Of a stretch of DNA of 64,000 bases, positions 55,024-63,431 are shown in pieces (within the stretch, counting starts at the first letter, position 1; every line of letters begins with the position of its first letter). A model generated the notes under the pieces. It saw nothing but the letters and a program-made list of their open reading frames with translations. It had not been told where the DNA came from and ran no database searches. The DNA lies in contig DASYRE010000010.1 in NCBI GenBank assembly GCA_036004685.1, positions 1-64,000 on the forward strand. Direction: 5' to 3'. The position numbers were made by a program, and so were the translations under genes. This DNA comes from Candidatus Polarisedimenticolia bacterium (lineage in GTDB: Bacteria > Acidobacteriota > Polarisedimenticolia > Gp22-AA2 > AA152).

Positions 55024-57396
55024 ATGACCAAGCGAAGCCGGGCAACCTCCGGGAAGCTGCGGAGGGCGCGCGCGCTCTCCGGAGTTCTCCTGCTCCTGAC
55101 GCTCCTCCTCACCGCGGCCTGCGCCTCCTCCAAGGCCTTCCATGAAGGTGAGAAACTCGCGGAGGCGGAAAACTGGGACCAGGCGGTCCTCGCTTTCTCC
55201 AAAGCGCTCTCCCAGAGTCCCGGGAACACGCAGTACAAGGTGGCGCTCGCCCGGGCGCGGCTGCGCGCCTCCCAGGAGCACTTCGATCGCGGCAAGAAGT
55301 ACCTGGCTGCGGGGCAGCTGGAGCCGGCGATGGCGGAGCTGCAGCAGACGGTCTTCCTCGATCCCAACAACCAGTACGCCGCCGACGAGCTGAACAAGGC
55401 GATCAAGGAATACCAGCGGCGCCGGGGCGAGGAGCAGTCCGACATCGAGAAGATGAAGGAGCGGGCCAGGCTCGCCGGACGGGTCACGCCGCGGCTGAAC
55501 CCGAAATCGAACATTCCGATCGTCCTGAAGTTCAAGGACGAGACGGCGAAGAACGTCTACGACGCCCTCAGCAAGGCGAGCGGCATCAACTTCCTCTACG
55601 ACGAGCGGGTCGATCTGAACAAGAAGGTGAACATCGATCTGGTCGACGTGAACTTCGCCAAGGCGCTCGAGATCCTGATGGCCCAGAACAAGCACTTCTA
55701 CAAGATCTGGGACGAGAACACGATCATGATCGCCGACGACAACCAGCAGAAGCACAAGGAATACGACGATCTGGTGATCCAGACCTTCTACCTGAGCAAC
55801 GCCGACGTGAAGGACGTTCAGGTCCTGCTGCGCTCCCTGCTCGACGCCCGGCAGCTGGCGCAGAACGACCGGCTCAACGCCATCACGATCCGCGACACTC
55901 CGGATCGGGTCCAGGTGGCCGAGAAGATCATCGAGGCCAACGACAAGGCGAAGGCGGAGCTGGTGGTCGACGTGCAGCTCCTGGAGTTCAACCGGAACCT
56001 CCTGCAGAACCTCGGGATCGATCTGACCGGGGGATCGAGCGGGGGAACGGGGAAGTCCCTGACGATCGGCTACACCGGGGGAACCTCCGTCCCGCTGAAC
56101 AACCTGGGGCTGCTCAATCAGCTCGGCAACTACAGCGTCGGCCCTATCCCGGCCGTGATCCTGAACTTCCTGCTCACCGACGCCGACGCCCAGGTCATCG
56201 CCAAGCCGCAGCTGCGGGTCTCCGAGGGGGAGAAGGCGTCGGTGAAGATCGGCGACCGGATCCCGATCCCCACGACGACGTTCAACACGACGCAGACCGT
56301 CGGCGGCACGGTGGTGCCGATCACCTCCTTCACCTACCAGAACGTCGGGATCAACATCGACCTCGAGCCGCGGGTCCACCACAACAAGGAAGTCACGCTC
56401 AAGCTCAAGGTCGAGCTCTCGTCGCTTGCGGGCTCCGTCAACGCGGGCGGCGGCGTCACGCAGCCGATCATCGGGACCCGGGAGATCGAGACCCAGATAC
56501 GTCTGAAGGACGGCGAGACCAACCTCCTCGCCGGGCTGATCCGCCGGGAGGAAAGGACCTCCTTAAGCGGCGTGCCGGGTCTGACCCAGATCCCGGTCCT
56601 CAAGCGCTTGTTCGGAAGCACCGAGACGACGGTCCAGCAGACCGACATCGTCCTGACCCTGACGCCCCACATCATCCGGATCCCCGACATCACCGCCACC
56701 GACCTCAAGCCCTTGTGGATCGGGACCGACCAGGACGTGGGGCTCCGCGGCGTGTCGCGCACCAGCCCGTTCGGGGCGCCTTTCGAGCCCGACGGCTCCG
56801 AAGAGGAGAGCCGCGAAGAAGACGCGGCGGGCGCCTCGCTGGGGGTCATGGTTCCGGGCGCGCCGCTGGCGGGACGCATCGAGCCGCAGCCTGCCGAGCC
56901 GGGCACGCCGCCGAGCGATGGATTCGGCAGCAAGGAAGCGATCTCCAAGGGGGAGGCGCCGCCGACGCCGCAGCCGCCGGCGCAGGCCTTCGTCACTTTC
57001 AGCCCGACCAGCTTCCTCAGCCACGCCGGGGACACGATTCAGGTGCAGGTGCTGCTCAACCAGGGGACGCGAGTGGGAAGCGCTCCCTTCCACGTCGCCT
57101 ACGATCCGAAGATCCTCCAGTTCGTCAAGGGAGAGGAGGGTGAGTTCCTGAAGCGCGACGGTGCTTCGACCGTCTTCAACGCGCAGGCTTCCTCCCTCAA
57201 TGAAGTCTTCGTGGCGCTGGCGCGCCTGGGGGTGCCGACCGGGGTCAGCGGCAACGGCGTCCTCTGCACCCTGACGTTCCAGGCGGTCGCCACCGGCAAC
57301 ACCACGCTTTCGTTCAAGGAGTCGTCGGTTCTCGATCCGTCCGGACTGCCGCTGCCGGCCCAGTTCGGACCGGTGGTCCAGGTCAGCATCCAGTAG
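55024..57396 (+). CDS. pilQ: secretin lipoprotein with N-terminal TPRs and C-terminal cohesin domain
   Basis: The 790-residue protein has a signal sequence ending in LTAAC (Cys33, probable lipidation), TPR helices (~37-140), an STN/N0 domain (~163-240), an N1 domain (~247-315), the secretin pore (~325-560: VIAKPQLRVSEGEKASVKIGDRIPI, GTREIETQIRLKDGETNLLAGLI, LTLTPHIIR), an acidic/Pro linker, and a cohesin-type domain (~655-790: FVTFSPTSFLSHAGDTIQVQV, ...FHVAYDPKILQFVKG). The secretin should form the outer-membrane channel. A cohesin fused to it is unusual and suggests a surface or periplasmic docking module. Confidence 0.88.
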   Translation: MTKRSRATSGKLRRARALSGVLLLLTLLLTAACASSKAFHEGEKLAEAENWDQAVLAFSKALSQSPGNTQYKVALARARLRASQEHFDRGKKYLAAGQLEPAMAELQQTVFLDPNNQYAADELNKAIKEYQRRRGEEQSDIEKMKERARLAGRVTPRLNPKSNIPIVLKFKDETAKNVYDALSKASGINFLYDERVDLNKKVNIDLVDVNFAKALEILMAQNKHFYKIWDENTIMIADDNQQKHKEYDDLVIQTFYLSNADVKDVQVLLRSLLDARQLAQNDRLNAITIRDTPDRVQVAEKIIEANDKAKAELVVDVQLLEFNRNLLQNLGIDLTGGSSGGTGKSLTIGYTGGTSVPLNNLGLLNQLGNYSVGPIPAVILNFLLTDADAQVIAKPQLRVSEGEKASVKIGDRIPIPTTTFNTTQTVGGTVVPITSFTYQNVGINIDLEPRVHHNKEVTLKLKVELSSLAGSVNAGGGVTQPIIGTREIETQIRLKDGETNLLAGLIRREERTSLSGVPGLTQIPVLKRLFGSTETTVQQTDIVLTLTPHIIRIPDITATDLKPLWIGTDQDVGLRGVSRTSPFGAPFEPDGSEEESREEDAAGASLGVMVPGAPLAGRIEPQPAEPGTPPSDGFGSKEAISKGEAPPTPQPPAQAFVTFSPTSFLSHAGDTIQVQVLLNQGTRVGSAPFHVAYDPKILQFVKGEEGEFLKRDGASTVFNAQASSLNEVFVALARLGVPTGVSGNGVLCTLTFQAVATGNTTLSFKESSVLDPSGLPLPAQFGPVVQVSIQ

Positions 57397-57412
57397 CGAA
57401 GGATGAGACGCG

Positions 57413-57880
57413 GTGAAGCTTCGAGGAGGAAAAACGAAGGGTCTGACGATCATCGAGGTCCTGGTCGTCATCGCGGTGCTGCTGATCCTGGCGGGGGCGG
57501 TGATGCCGCTGGCGAAGGTCACGCTGAAACGCCAGAAGGAGCTGGAGCTGAGACGGACCCTCCGGACGATGCGCGAGGCGATCGATCTCTACAAGCAGTA
57601 TTCCGACACGGGGCAGATCGAGAAGGAGGGACTCGACTCGGAAGGGTATCCGCCGGATCTCGACACGCTGGTGAAGGGCGTGCCCCAGGTGGGAACCACG
57701 AAGAAGTTCAAGTTCCTTCGCCGGATTCCGGTCGATCCCTTCACGCACAAGGCGGAATGGGGGCTCCGCTCGTACCAGGACGAGCCCGACTCTCATTCCT
57801 GGGGAAGGCAAAACGTCTACGACGTCTACACGCTGCATTCCGGCAAGGCGCTGGACGGCACCGAATACGAGGATTGGTGA
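57413..57880 (+). CDS. gspG: GspG-like major pseudopilin 1
   Basis: The 155-residue prepilin has the cleavage motif KG-LTIIE (Glu+5) followed by the hydrophobic helix VLVVIAVLLILAGAVMPL. The GspG-type globular domain shows PVDPFT and ends in a Tyr/Trp-rich calcium-binding-like tail. GTG 57413 begins 16 bp after the secretin gene. It is one of two GspG-like subunits; a PilA-type pilin is absent. Confidence 0.85.
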   Translation: MKLRGGKTKGLTIIEVLVVIAVLLILAGAVMPLAKVTLKRQKELELRRTLRTMREAIDLYKQYSDTGQIEKEGLDSEGYPPDLDTLVKGVPQVGTTKKFKFLRRIPVDPFTHKAEWGLRSYQDEPDSHSWGRQNVYDVYTLHSGKALDGTEYEDW

Positions 57881-57884
57881 AGTC

Positions 57885-58316
57885 GTGAAGTCCATAGGTG
57901 GCGCGAGGAATCGGCCGCGGGCGGCGGATTCAGGGGAAGGGGGCTTCACGCTCCTGGAGCTGCTGATCGTCGTGGCGCTCATCGGGATCCTCACGGCCAT
58001 CGTGGTCCCGACTTTCACGAAGACCCCCACCAAGGCCAAGGAAGCGGTCCTCAAGGAGGACCTGTACACGCTCCGGGACGTCATCGATCAGTACTTTTCA
58101 GACAAAGGGAGATACCCCGCAACGCTCGAGACGCTGGTGGAGGAAGGCTACCTACGCAAGATCCCGGTGGATCCCTTCACCGAGTCGTCCGACACCTGGC
58201 AGATCGAGATGGCCGACTCGGGCGAGGAGGGCAGCGAGGAGGCGGGGGGGGTCTACGACGTCCACAGCGGCTCGACCAGCACGGCGCTGGATGGAACCAC
58301 TTATTCAGAATGGTGA
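57885..58316 (+). CDS. gspG: GspG-like pseudopilin 2
   Basis: The 143-residue prepilin has GG-FTLLE, a helix (LLIVVALIGILTAIVVPTF), the conserved IPVDPFTESSDTW and a C-terminal YDVHSGS...YSEW. It shares the IPVDPFT and YDV-HSG pattern with the preceding gene, so the two are paralogues with different N-termini. GTG 57885 follows 4 bp after gspG 1. A prepilin peptidase is not in the window. Confidence 0.88.
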   Translation: MKSIGGARNRPRAADSGEGGFTLLELLIVVALIGILTAIVVPTFTKTPTKAKEAVLKEDLYTLRDVIDQYFSDKGRYPATLETLVEEGYLRKIPVDPFTESSDTWQIEMADSGEEGSEEAGGVYDVHSGSTSTALDGTTYSEW

Positions 58317-58320
58317 GATA

Positions 58321-59178
58321 ATGTCTCAGAAGGGTCGGGAAAGGGGGATGGGTCTCATGAAGCACCGCACATCGTTGTTCTTGGCCGCTCTGGCCGCGGG
58401 TTTCCTGGCGCTGGCCAATTGCAATCGGGGTGATCAGGTCGCCCCCGAAGGAGCCACGATCGACTTGGCGGCGACACCATCCACCATCGTCACCAGCGAT
58501 AGCCCCGTGTGCCTTGCACTCCTGAGCGTCTCCAAGTGCGGGACCTCCGATATCGTAGCGACGGTGAGCAGCGCCGTGGGGGTGCCGATGGCCGACCAGG
58601 ACGTGCGCTTCACCAATACAGCCGGTCTGCTGTTCACTGGAACGACGGATAATCCTCAGCCCGCCGCGAACATCCCCATCCGAACCGACGACTTCGGGAA
58701 CGCCCATGTCAGGCTCATCAGCGGTGCGTCGAGCACGGTGAATGCCCGGTCCGGGAAGGCCCTAGGAAGCCTGAGTCTTCAGGTCACGGCGGCCAACATC
58801 AGCCTAATTACCTTGGAACAGGACACGAGCGGCGATGACCCGGAGTGCTCGACGACTCCGCTCGAGATCAACAATTGCGACGATCACATCTGCCTGCTGG
58901 CCACTGTCTTGGACGATCATGGCCAGGGAATTCCGAACCTTTCGATCCAATTCAGACTGCAGAACGCCACCGGCACGAACTCTTTCACCGGCGCTTTCCA
59001 GCCCTCCCAGCCCGTCACCGATGATCCCGACGGCATCGCGCGCACGACGCTCACCGCCAACCTCAATGATTGTTCAACCAAGTGCACGAATTTCAAGTGC
59101 GATGGAGTCCAGGTCGTCGCCTTCACGACGGGAGGCGCCGAAAGCTCACCGCTGACCTTCACGATCGCAATTCAGTGA
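58321..59178 (+). CDS. Ig-like (invasin/Big1-type) secreted or lipoprotein
   Basis: The 285-residue product has a signal segment (KHRTSLFLAALAAGFLALANC, possible lipobox with Cys33) and two Ig-like beta-sandwich repeats (~45-155 and ~160-285: VSSAVGVPMADQDVRFTNTAG, LDDHGQGIPNLSIQFRLQNATGTNSF), as in invasin-type Ig domains. It is rich in Asn/Thr and cysteine and looks slightly less GC-rich than its neighbours. Start 58321 was chosen from its position after gspG 2; 58348 and 58357 are alternatives. It lies inside the pseudopilin gene run and could be displayed or exported by the machine. Confidence 0.6.
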   Translation: MSQKGRERGMGLMKHRTSLFLAALAAGFLALANCNRGDQVAPEGATIDLAATPSTIVTSDSPVCLALLSVSKCGTSDIVATVSSAVGVPMADQDVRFTNTAGLLFTGTTDNPQPAANIPIRTDDFGNAHVRLISGASSTVNARSGKALGSLSLQVTAANISLITLEQDTSGDDPECSTTPLEINNCDDHICLLATVLDDHGQGIPNLSIQFRLQNATGTNSFTGAFQPSQPVTDDPDGIARTTLTANLNDCSTKCTNFKCDGVQVVAFTTGGAESSPLTFTIAIQ

Positions 59179-59192
59179 GGAGAAGGGCGGAA

Positions 59193-60059
59193 ATGTTTTT
59201 CAAGAACACCACGGGACCCCCAGGGCGGAACTCCGGAGAGTCGGGCCACCTGCTTCTGATCGTCATGATGGGACTGACCGTCATGGCGATCATGCTGGCG
59301 GCGGCCGTCCAGCAGTGGAGCACCGTCCAGAGGCGGGAGAACGAGAAGGAGCTGATCTTCCGGGGCAATCAATACGTCAAGGCGATCCGGCTCTACCAGA
59401 AGGAGCACGGGGGTGCGCTCCCCACCTCGCTCGAGAGCCTGGCCGAGCCGGGCCCGCGCGGACTCCGCTACATCCGGAAGTTGTTCCGCGATCCGATGAG
59501 CCCTCCGGAGGGGAAGTGGGGAATCCTCCTCGCCGATCCCTCCGGGAAGGGCTATATCAATCCGAATGCTCCGCCGCCCCCGGAGGAGGGGGTGGAGGGG
59601 CTGGAGGATCTGGGCAAGGGGCTGAGCCCGAGCAAGCTCGACAAGGCGCTGCACACTTCTTCGATCCAGAACACGGCGAAGGAGAAGAGATTTGCCTACG
59701 AGTCGGGCGGGTCGGCCTTTACGGCGGGGCCCGCCCGCGATTCCCAGGATTCCGACTTGTCGGACAAATCGGTCACGGCGCCCGGCCAGCCGGTCGGACC
59801 GATCGTCGGCGTCGTCAGCCTCGCGGATTTCTCCAGCAGCTTTCGAATCTGGAGGGACCACGAAAGCTACGGCGAATGGGCTTTCAACATCTTCGAGACG
59901 GGCGACGGGCAGAACACGCAGCAACAACCCCTGGCCCCCGTGGCGACGCCGGGGAGCGGCATCGGCCCGGGAGGATCCCAGACCATCCTCGGAGGAGCAG
60001 GCGGGCCGGTCGGCGGGAGCGCCCCCAACATCGGATTTCCCGGGAAACCCAAGAAGTAA
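59193..60059 (+). CDS. atypical pseudopilin / secretion-system protein
   Basis: The 288-residue protein begins like a prepilin (ESG-HLLLIVMMGLTVMAIML) but has no Glu at position +5, so methylation and standard assembly are doubtful. The next ~80 residues match GspG-like globular regions (NQYVKAIRLYQKEHGGALPTSLESL, LFRDPMSPPEGKWGIL). The C-terminal ~160 residues are long and low-complexity (Pro/Gly/Gln). A GGAG element precedes ATG 59193. It may be a minor tip pseudopilin or substrate adapter. Confidence 0.6.
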   Translation: MFFKNTTGPPGRNSGESGHLLLIVMMGLTVMAIMLAAAVQQWSTVQRRENEKELIFRGNQYVKAIRLYQKEHGGALPTSLESLAEPGPRGLRYIRKLFRDPMSPPEGKWGILLADPSGKGYINPNAPPPPEEGVEGLEDLGKGLSPSKLDKALHTSSIQNTAKEKRFAYESGGSAFTAGPARDSQDSDLSDKSVTAPGQPVGPIVGVVSLADFSSSFRIWRDHESYGEWAFNIFETGDGQNTQQQPLAPVATPGSGIGPGGSQTILGGAGGPVGGSAPNIGFPGKPKK

Positions 60060-60113
60060 GCCCCTTTCCGTCTGGCGGCGCCCGGCCGGCGCGCCCGCCA
60101 CATCCGATCCCGG

Positions 60114-61470
60114 TCAGTGATGCCCCTCGTGACCGGGCATCGAGGCGGCCGACGGGGAAGCGTGACCCCGCAGGCGCACAAAGAGGTGGAACGCCTTGGG
60201 GCTTCCGCCGTAGAAGGGATCGAGCTCCGAGGGGAATCGATAGATCGTCGCATCCGCCCCGAGCCCCACCTCCAGGCTGCGAAGCGCCCCGAGATTCCGC
60301 GTATATCCAGCCGTCAGGGCGTCGATCGTGAACGACTCGATCCCCGCCGAGGCGAAGGCGGCTTCCTGGGCTGGGTCGTCGGCGAACAGCTCGTCGCGAT
60401 CCAGGCGCTCGAGCCGGCCGAAGAGAAAATGGCGGTCCCGGAACTTCCAGGTCCCTTCCTCCAGGTAGGAATTCAGCCGCAAGCCCCCTTGCCGGTCGTT
60501 TCTTCCCCAGACGAAGCCAAGGTCCAGGCCGCCGCCTTCGATCGGCCTTCCGAAAATGAGGGAGGCCGTGGTGCGGGTGACGTCGCCAGGCGCGTGCGCC
60601 TCGGGATCCTTCAGCCTGCCGCGTGAGACCTGAGCCACCCAGTCGCGCGTCGGGCGGAAGCTGAGGCGCCCCGACCACGAATCGATCGACCCCTGCTCGA
60701 TGTCCCAGCGGTGATCGTCGGGCTCCTGGCCATGGAAGCCGCTCCCTTCCAGCCGCCAGCGGCCCGCATCCCAGCCGGCGGTCAGGACGTCGGCGGCGAT
60801 GTGCGTCGAGTCTTGCAGGTGGTGGCCTAGGACCGCCGTCGGATTCTCGGCGCTGCTCGAGCGATGGGGAAAGGCGGCGGGGCCGAGCGCCGGATCCCCG
60901 ACGAGCGCCGCATAGAGCAGCAGCGAAGTTCGCGCCGTCACCCTTCGCGCATAGGCGGCGGCGAGCTCCATGAAGGAATCGTGCGGGTGCTGGCCGTCCA
61001 CGATCGGCACGCCGTCGTGCTCCTCCCCCGTCTGAAAGAGGAGCGGATAGAAACCGCGGCGGATCGTCAGGGGATCGAGGCTCAGCATGCCGCGCAGCAT
61101 GAAGGCCCCCTCGCCGGCGCGGCGCGCGGCGGAGAGCATTCCCCAGTTGGCGGAGACGAGCCGATCCGCTCCCCGGGGGCCACTCTGCACGATCCCGGTC
61201 AGGAAGGCCGCGCCGTGCAGCATCGGCATCCACCTCCCGCGCCCCGCCGTGGCGTGATGGGGGGCACCGGAGGAAGGATTCAGGGAAGTCCCGGAGGCGA
61301 GCTCCGACAGCAGCGCGATCGGATCGCGAGATTCATCCGCCCGGACGGAGCCCGTCGCGGCGGCATCGACGCGCTCCGCGCTCCCCGCCCGGGGCGGCGA
61401 GAAGGCATTCGCCGGGAAAAAGCGCCGCGATCGCCACCGGCAGGATAGCGATCGGGAGCTTACGGGGCAT
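60114..61470 (-). pseudogene. outer-membrane barrel-like protein with a 5' frameshift
   Basis: The main open frame continues to 60114 and encodes ~430 residues of beta-rich protein with His motifs (DGQHPHDSF, LGHHLQDSTH) and a His-rich C-terminus (PGHEGHH). Its upstream in-frame codons are not signal-like. In another frame, ATG 61470 with an AAGGAG site encodes a perfect signal peptide start MPRKLPIAILPVAIAAL. Removing one T from the T5 run (A5 at 61417-61421 on the plus strand) fuses it to FPANAFSPPRAG, giving an AxA cleavage site. The gene is therefore interrupted by one inserted base. A copper-related role has been suggested to me by the His pattern only. Confidence 0.65.
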
Positions 61471-61496
61471 CGCTCTCTCCTTCTTCGAGGTCGAGG

Positions 61497-61502
61497 ATTA
61501 TA
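61497..61502 (-). promoter_or_regulatory. -10 element of the outer-membrane gene
   Basis: A perfect TATAAT on the minus strand lies 26 nt before the ATG at 61470, giving a short leader. No -35 is clear. It diverges from the M16 promoter at 61539. Its proximity to ATG 61470 supports that start for the frameshifted gene. Confidence 0.5.
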
Positions 61503-61538
61503 GCGGCTCGGCGCCGCCGAGAGGGAGCGGAGACGATG

Positions 61539-61547
61539 TGCTATACT
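61539..61547 (+). promoter_or_regulatory. extended -10 promoter of the M16 peptidase gene
   Basis: TGcTATACT at 61539-61547 is an extended -10 with a start near 61554. The leader to ATG 61626 is about 70 nt. The -35 region has no match. Confidence 0.5.
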
Positions 61548-61625
61548 TCGGCTCCGTTCCCGGGGCCTCGGCGCGGGAACCCTCGTACAGCCTCTCACAT
61601 CCGCGCCCGGAAAGACTAAAGACTA

Positions 61626-62891
61626 ATGGAATTGATTCAAAAGAAAGTACTTGGCAACGGTCTCACGGTCGTGACCGAGAAGATGCCGAATCTTCGCTCG
61701 ATTTCGCTGGGAGTCTGGCTCAAGAAGGGCTCGCGGCACGAATCGGCCGCCGAGAACGGCATTTCCCATTTCATTGAGCACCTTCTATTTAAGGGCACAG
61801 CCAACCGGAGCGCCCAGGAGATCGCCCTGACGATCGACTCGATCGGCGGGCAGATCGACGCCTTCACGGCCAAGGAATACACCTGCTTTTACTCGAAGGT
61901 CCTGGACGAGCATCTTCCCGTGGCGCTCGATCTCCTCTCCGACATCGTGCTCCACCCCAACTTCGATCCCGCCGAGATCGAAAAGGAGCGCAAAGTCATC
62001 TTCGAGGAGATCCGGATGGTGGACGACACCCCGGACGAGCTCGTCTACGATCTCTTCAACCAGCACCTGTGGCCCGACCACCCGCTCGGACGCCCGATCC
62101 AGGGTACGATCGAATCGGTCACGGCGATGACTCCCGGGATCATCGGGCGCTACTTCAAGGAAAGCTACCAGCCGGGGAACCTGCTCATCACCGCGACGGG
62201 AAACCTCGAGCATGAAACTCTGGTGGGCGAGATCCGCCGGGCCTTCGAGCCGCTGGCGAACGGCGCGCCGCCGCCGGTGTCGACCCCGCCGAGACTGCAG
62301 CCGGGCATTCTGGTGAAGGAGAAGAAGGAGCTGGGTCAGGTGCACGTCTGCCTGGGGGTGAGAAGCCTGCCGCTGGCCCACGAGGCCCGGTTCCAGGAGT
62401 ACGTCCTCAACACCCTGCTGGGGGGGACGATGTCGAGCCGCCTCTTCCAAGACATCCGCGAGGAGCGGGGTCTCGCCTACAACGTCTTCTCTTCGGTGAA
62501 CTCCTTCATGGACACCGGCTATCTGATGGTCTACGCCGCCACGTCCCCCGAATCGGCGGAGCAGGTCGTGCGGCTGATCCAGGAGGAGTTCAAGGTCCTC
62601 AAGGAGAAAGCTCCCTCCGAGCGGGAGATGAAGATGGCGCGCGATCACCTCAAAGGGAGCCTGATGCTCAGTCTCGAGAGCAGCTCCAGCCGGATGTCGA
62701 ACCTGGCGCGGCAGGAAGTCTATTTCCACCGTCCCTTCACCCTGAACGAGATCCTCGAGGGGATCGACCGGGTGCGGGCGGAGGAGGTGCGCGCGCTCGC
62801 CGAGATGATGTTCGACCGCTCGGCGTGCGCCATGGCGGTTCTGGGGAACACCTCCCGGTTCCGCCTGACCGAGGACGATCTTTCATTCTGA
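61626..62891 (+). CDS. M16-family zinc metallopeptidase
   Basis: The 421-residue protein has the inverted zinc motif HxxEH (His48-Phe-Ile-Glu51-His52) with a third ligand at about Glu128 (VIFEEI), and the C-terminal M16 half with GLAYNVFSS. Bacterial one-chain M16 peptidases dimerise and process peptides; mitochondrial processing peptidase is the eukaryotic relative. Only the catalytic domain pair is present, without a signal peptide, so it is likely cytosolic. The following dUTPase gene is 51 bp away. Confidence 0.9.
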   Translation: MELIQKKVLGNGLTVVTEKMPNLRSISLGVWLKKGSRHESAAENGISHFIEHLLFKGTANRSAQEIALTIDSIGGQIDAFTAKEYTCFYSKVLDEHLPVALDLLSDIVLHPNFDPAEIEKERKVIFEEIRMVDDTPDELVYDLFNQHLWPDHPLGRPIQGTIESVTAMTPGIIGRYFKESYQPGNLLITATGNLEHETLVGEIRRAFEPLANGAPPPVSTPPRLQPGILVKEKKELGQVHVCLGVRSLPLAHEARFQEYVLNTLLGGTMSSRLFQDIREERGLAYNVFSSVNSFMDTGYLMVYAATSPESAEQVVRLIQEEFKVLKEKAPSEREMKMARDHLKGSLMLSLESSSSRMSNLARQEVYFHRPFTLNEILEGIDRVRAEEVRALAEMMFDRSACAMAVLGNTSRFRLTEDDLSF

Positions 62892-62942
62892 GCGGACCCT
62901 GGCGGGTCCGAGACGTTCCAACTCCGGACGGCGAACTCTCGG

Positions 62943-63419
62943 ATGGGACATCCCGTAAACGATGACCTTTCCCCCGTGCAGGTCCTGATCCGCCGGATCG
63001 ATCCCGGCTCCGATCTTCCGCTGCCCGCCCGCGCCACCGAAGGGTCCTCGGGCCTCGACCTCCGTGCCAGCATCTCCGATCCCGTCGTCCTCCCTCCGGG
63101 GGGTCGCGCCCTGATCGGGACGGGCGTCGCCATCGCCTTGCCCGCCGGGACGGAGGCGCAGATCCGCCCGCGCAGCGGGCTCGCGGCGAAGCACGGAATC
63201 ACCCTGCTGAACAGCCCGGGGACGGTGGACAGCGATTACCGGGGAGAAATCCGCGTCGTGGTCGTGAATCTCGGCGAGGCGCCGTTCACGATCCGCCGCG
63301 GGGATCGAATCGCGCAGATGGTCGTGGCGAGAACCGCGCCGGCGAGGCTTCTCGAGGTGGGAGAGCTTCCGGTCACCCGGCGCGACGCGGGAGGCTTCGG
63401 GCACACGGGAAGCGACTGA
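62943..63419 (+). CDS. dut: dUTP diphosphatase
   Basis: Trimeric dUTPase hydrolyses dUTP to dUMP and pyrophosphate. The 158-residue product contains all five motifs: [26 protein letters not shown] (catalytic Asp), RGDRIAQMV and the C-terminal [12 protein letters not shown] arm. Length is standard. It is followed 12 bp later by the metallo-hydrolase gene. Confidence 0.95.
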   Translation: MGHPVNDDLSPVQVLIRRIDPGSDLPLPARATEGSSGLDLRASISDPVVLPPGGRALIGTGVAIALPAGTEAQIRPRSGLAAKHGITLLNSPGTVDSDYRGEIRVVVVNLGEAPFTIRRGDRIAQMVVARTAPARLLEVGELPVTRRDAGGFGHTGSD

Positions 63420-63431
63420 GGAGTCGCGCGC

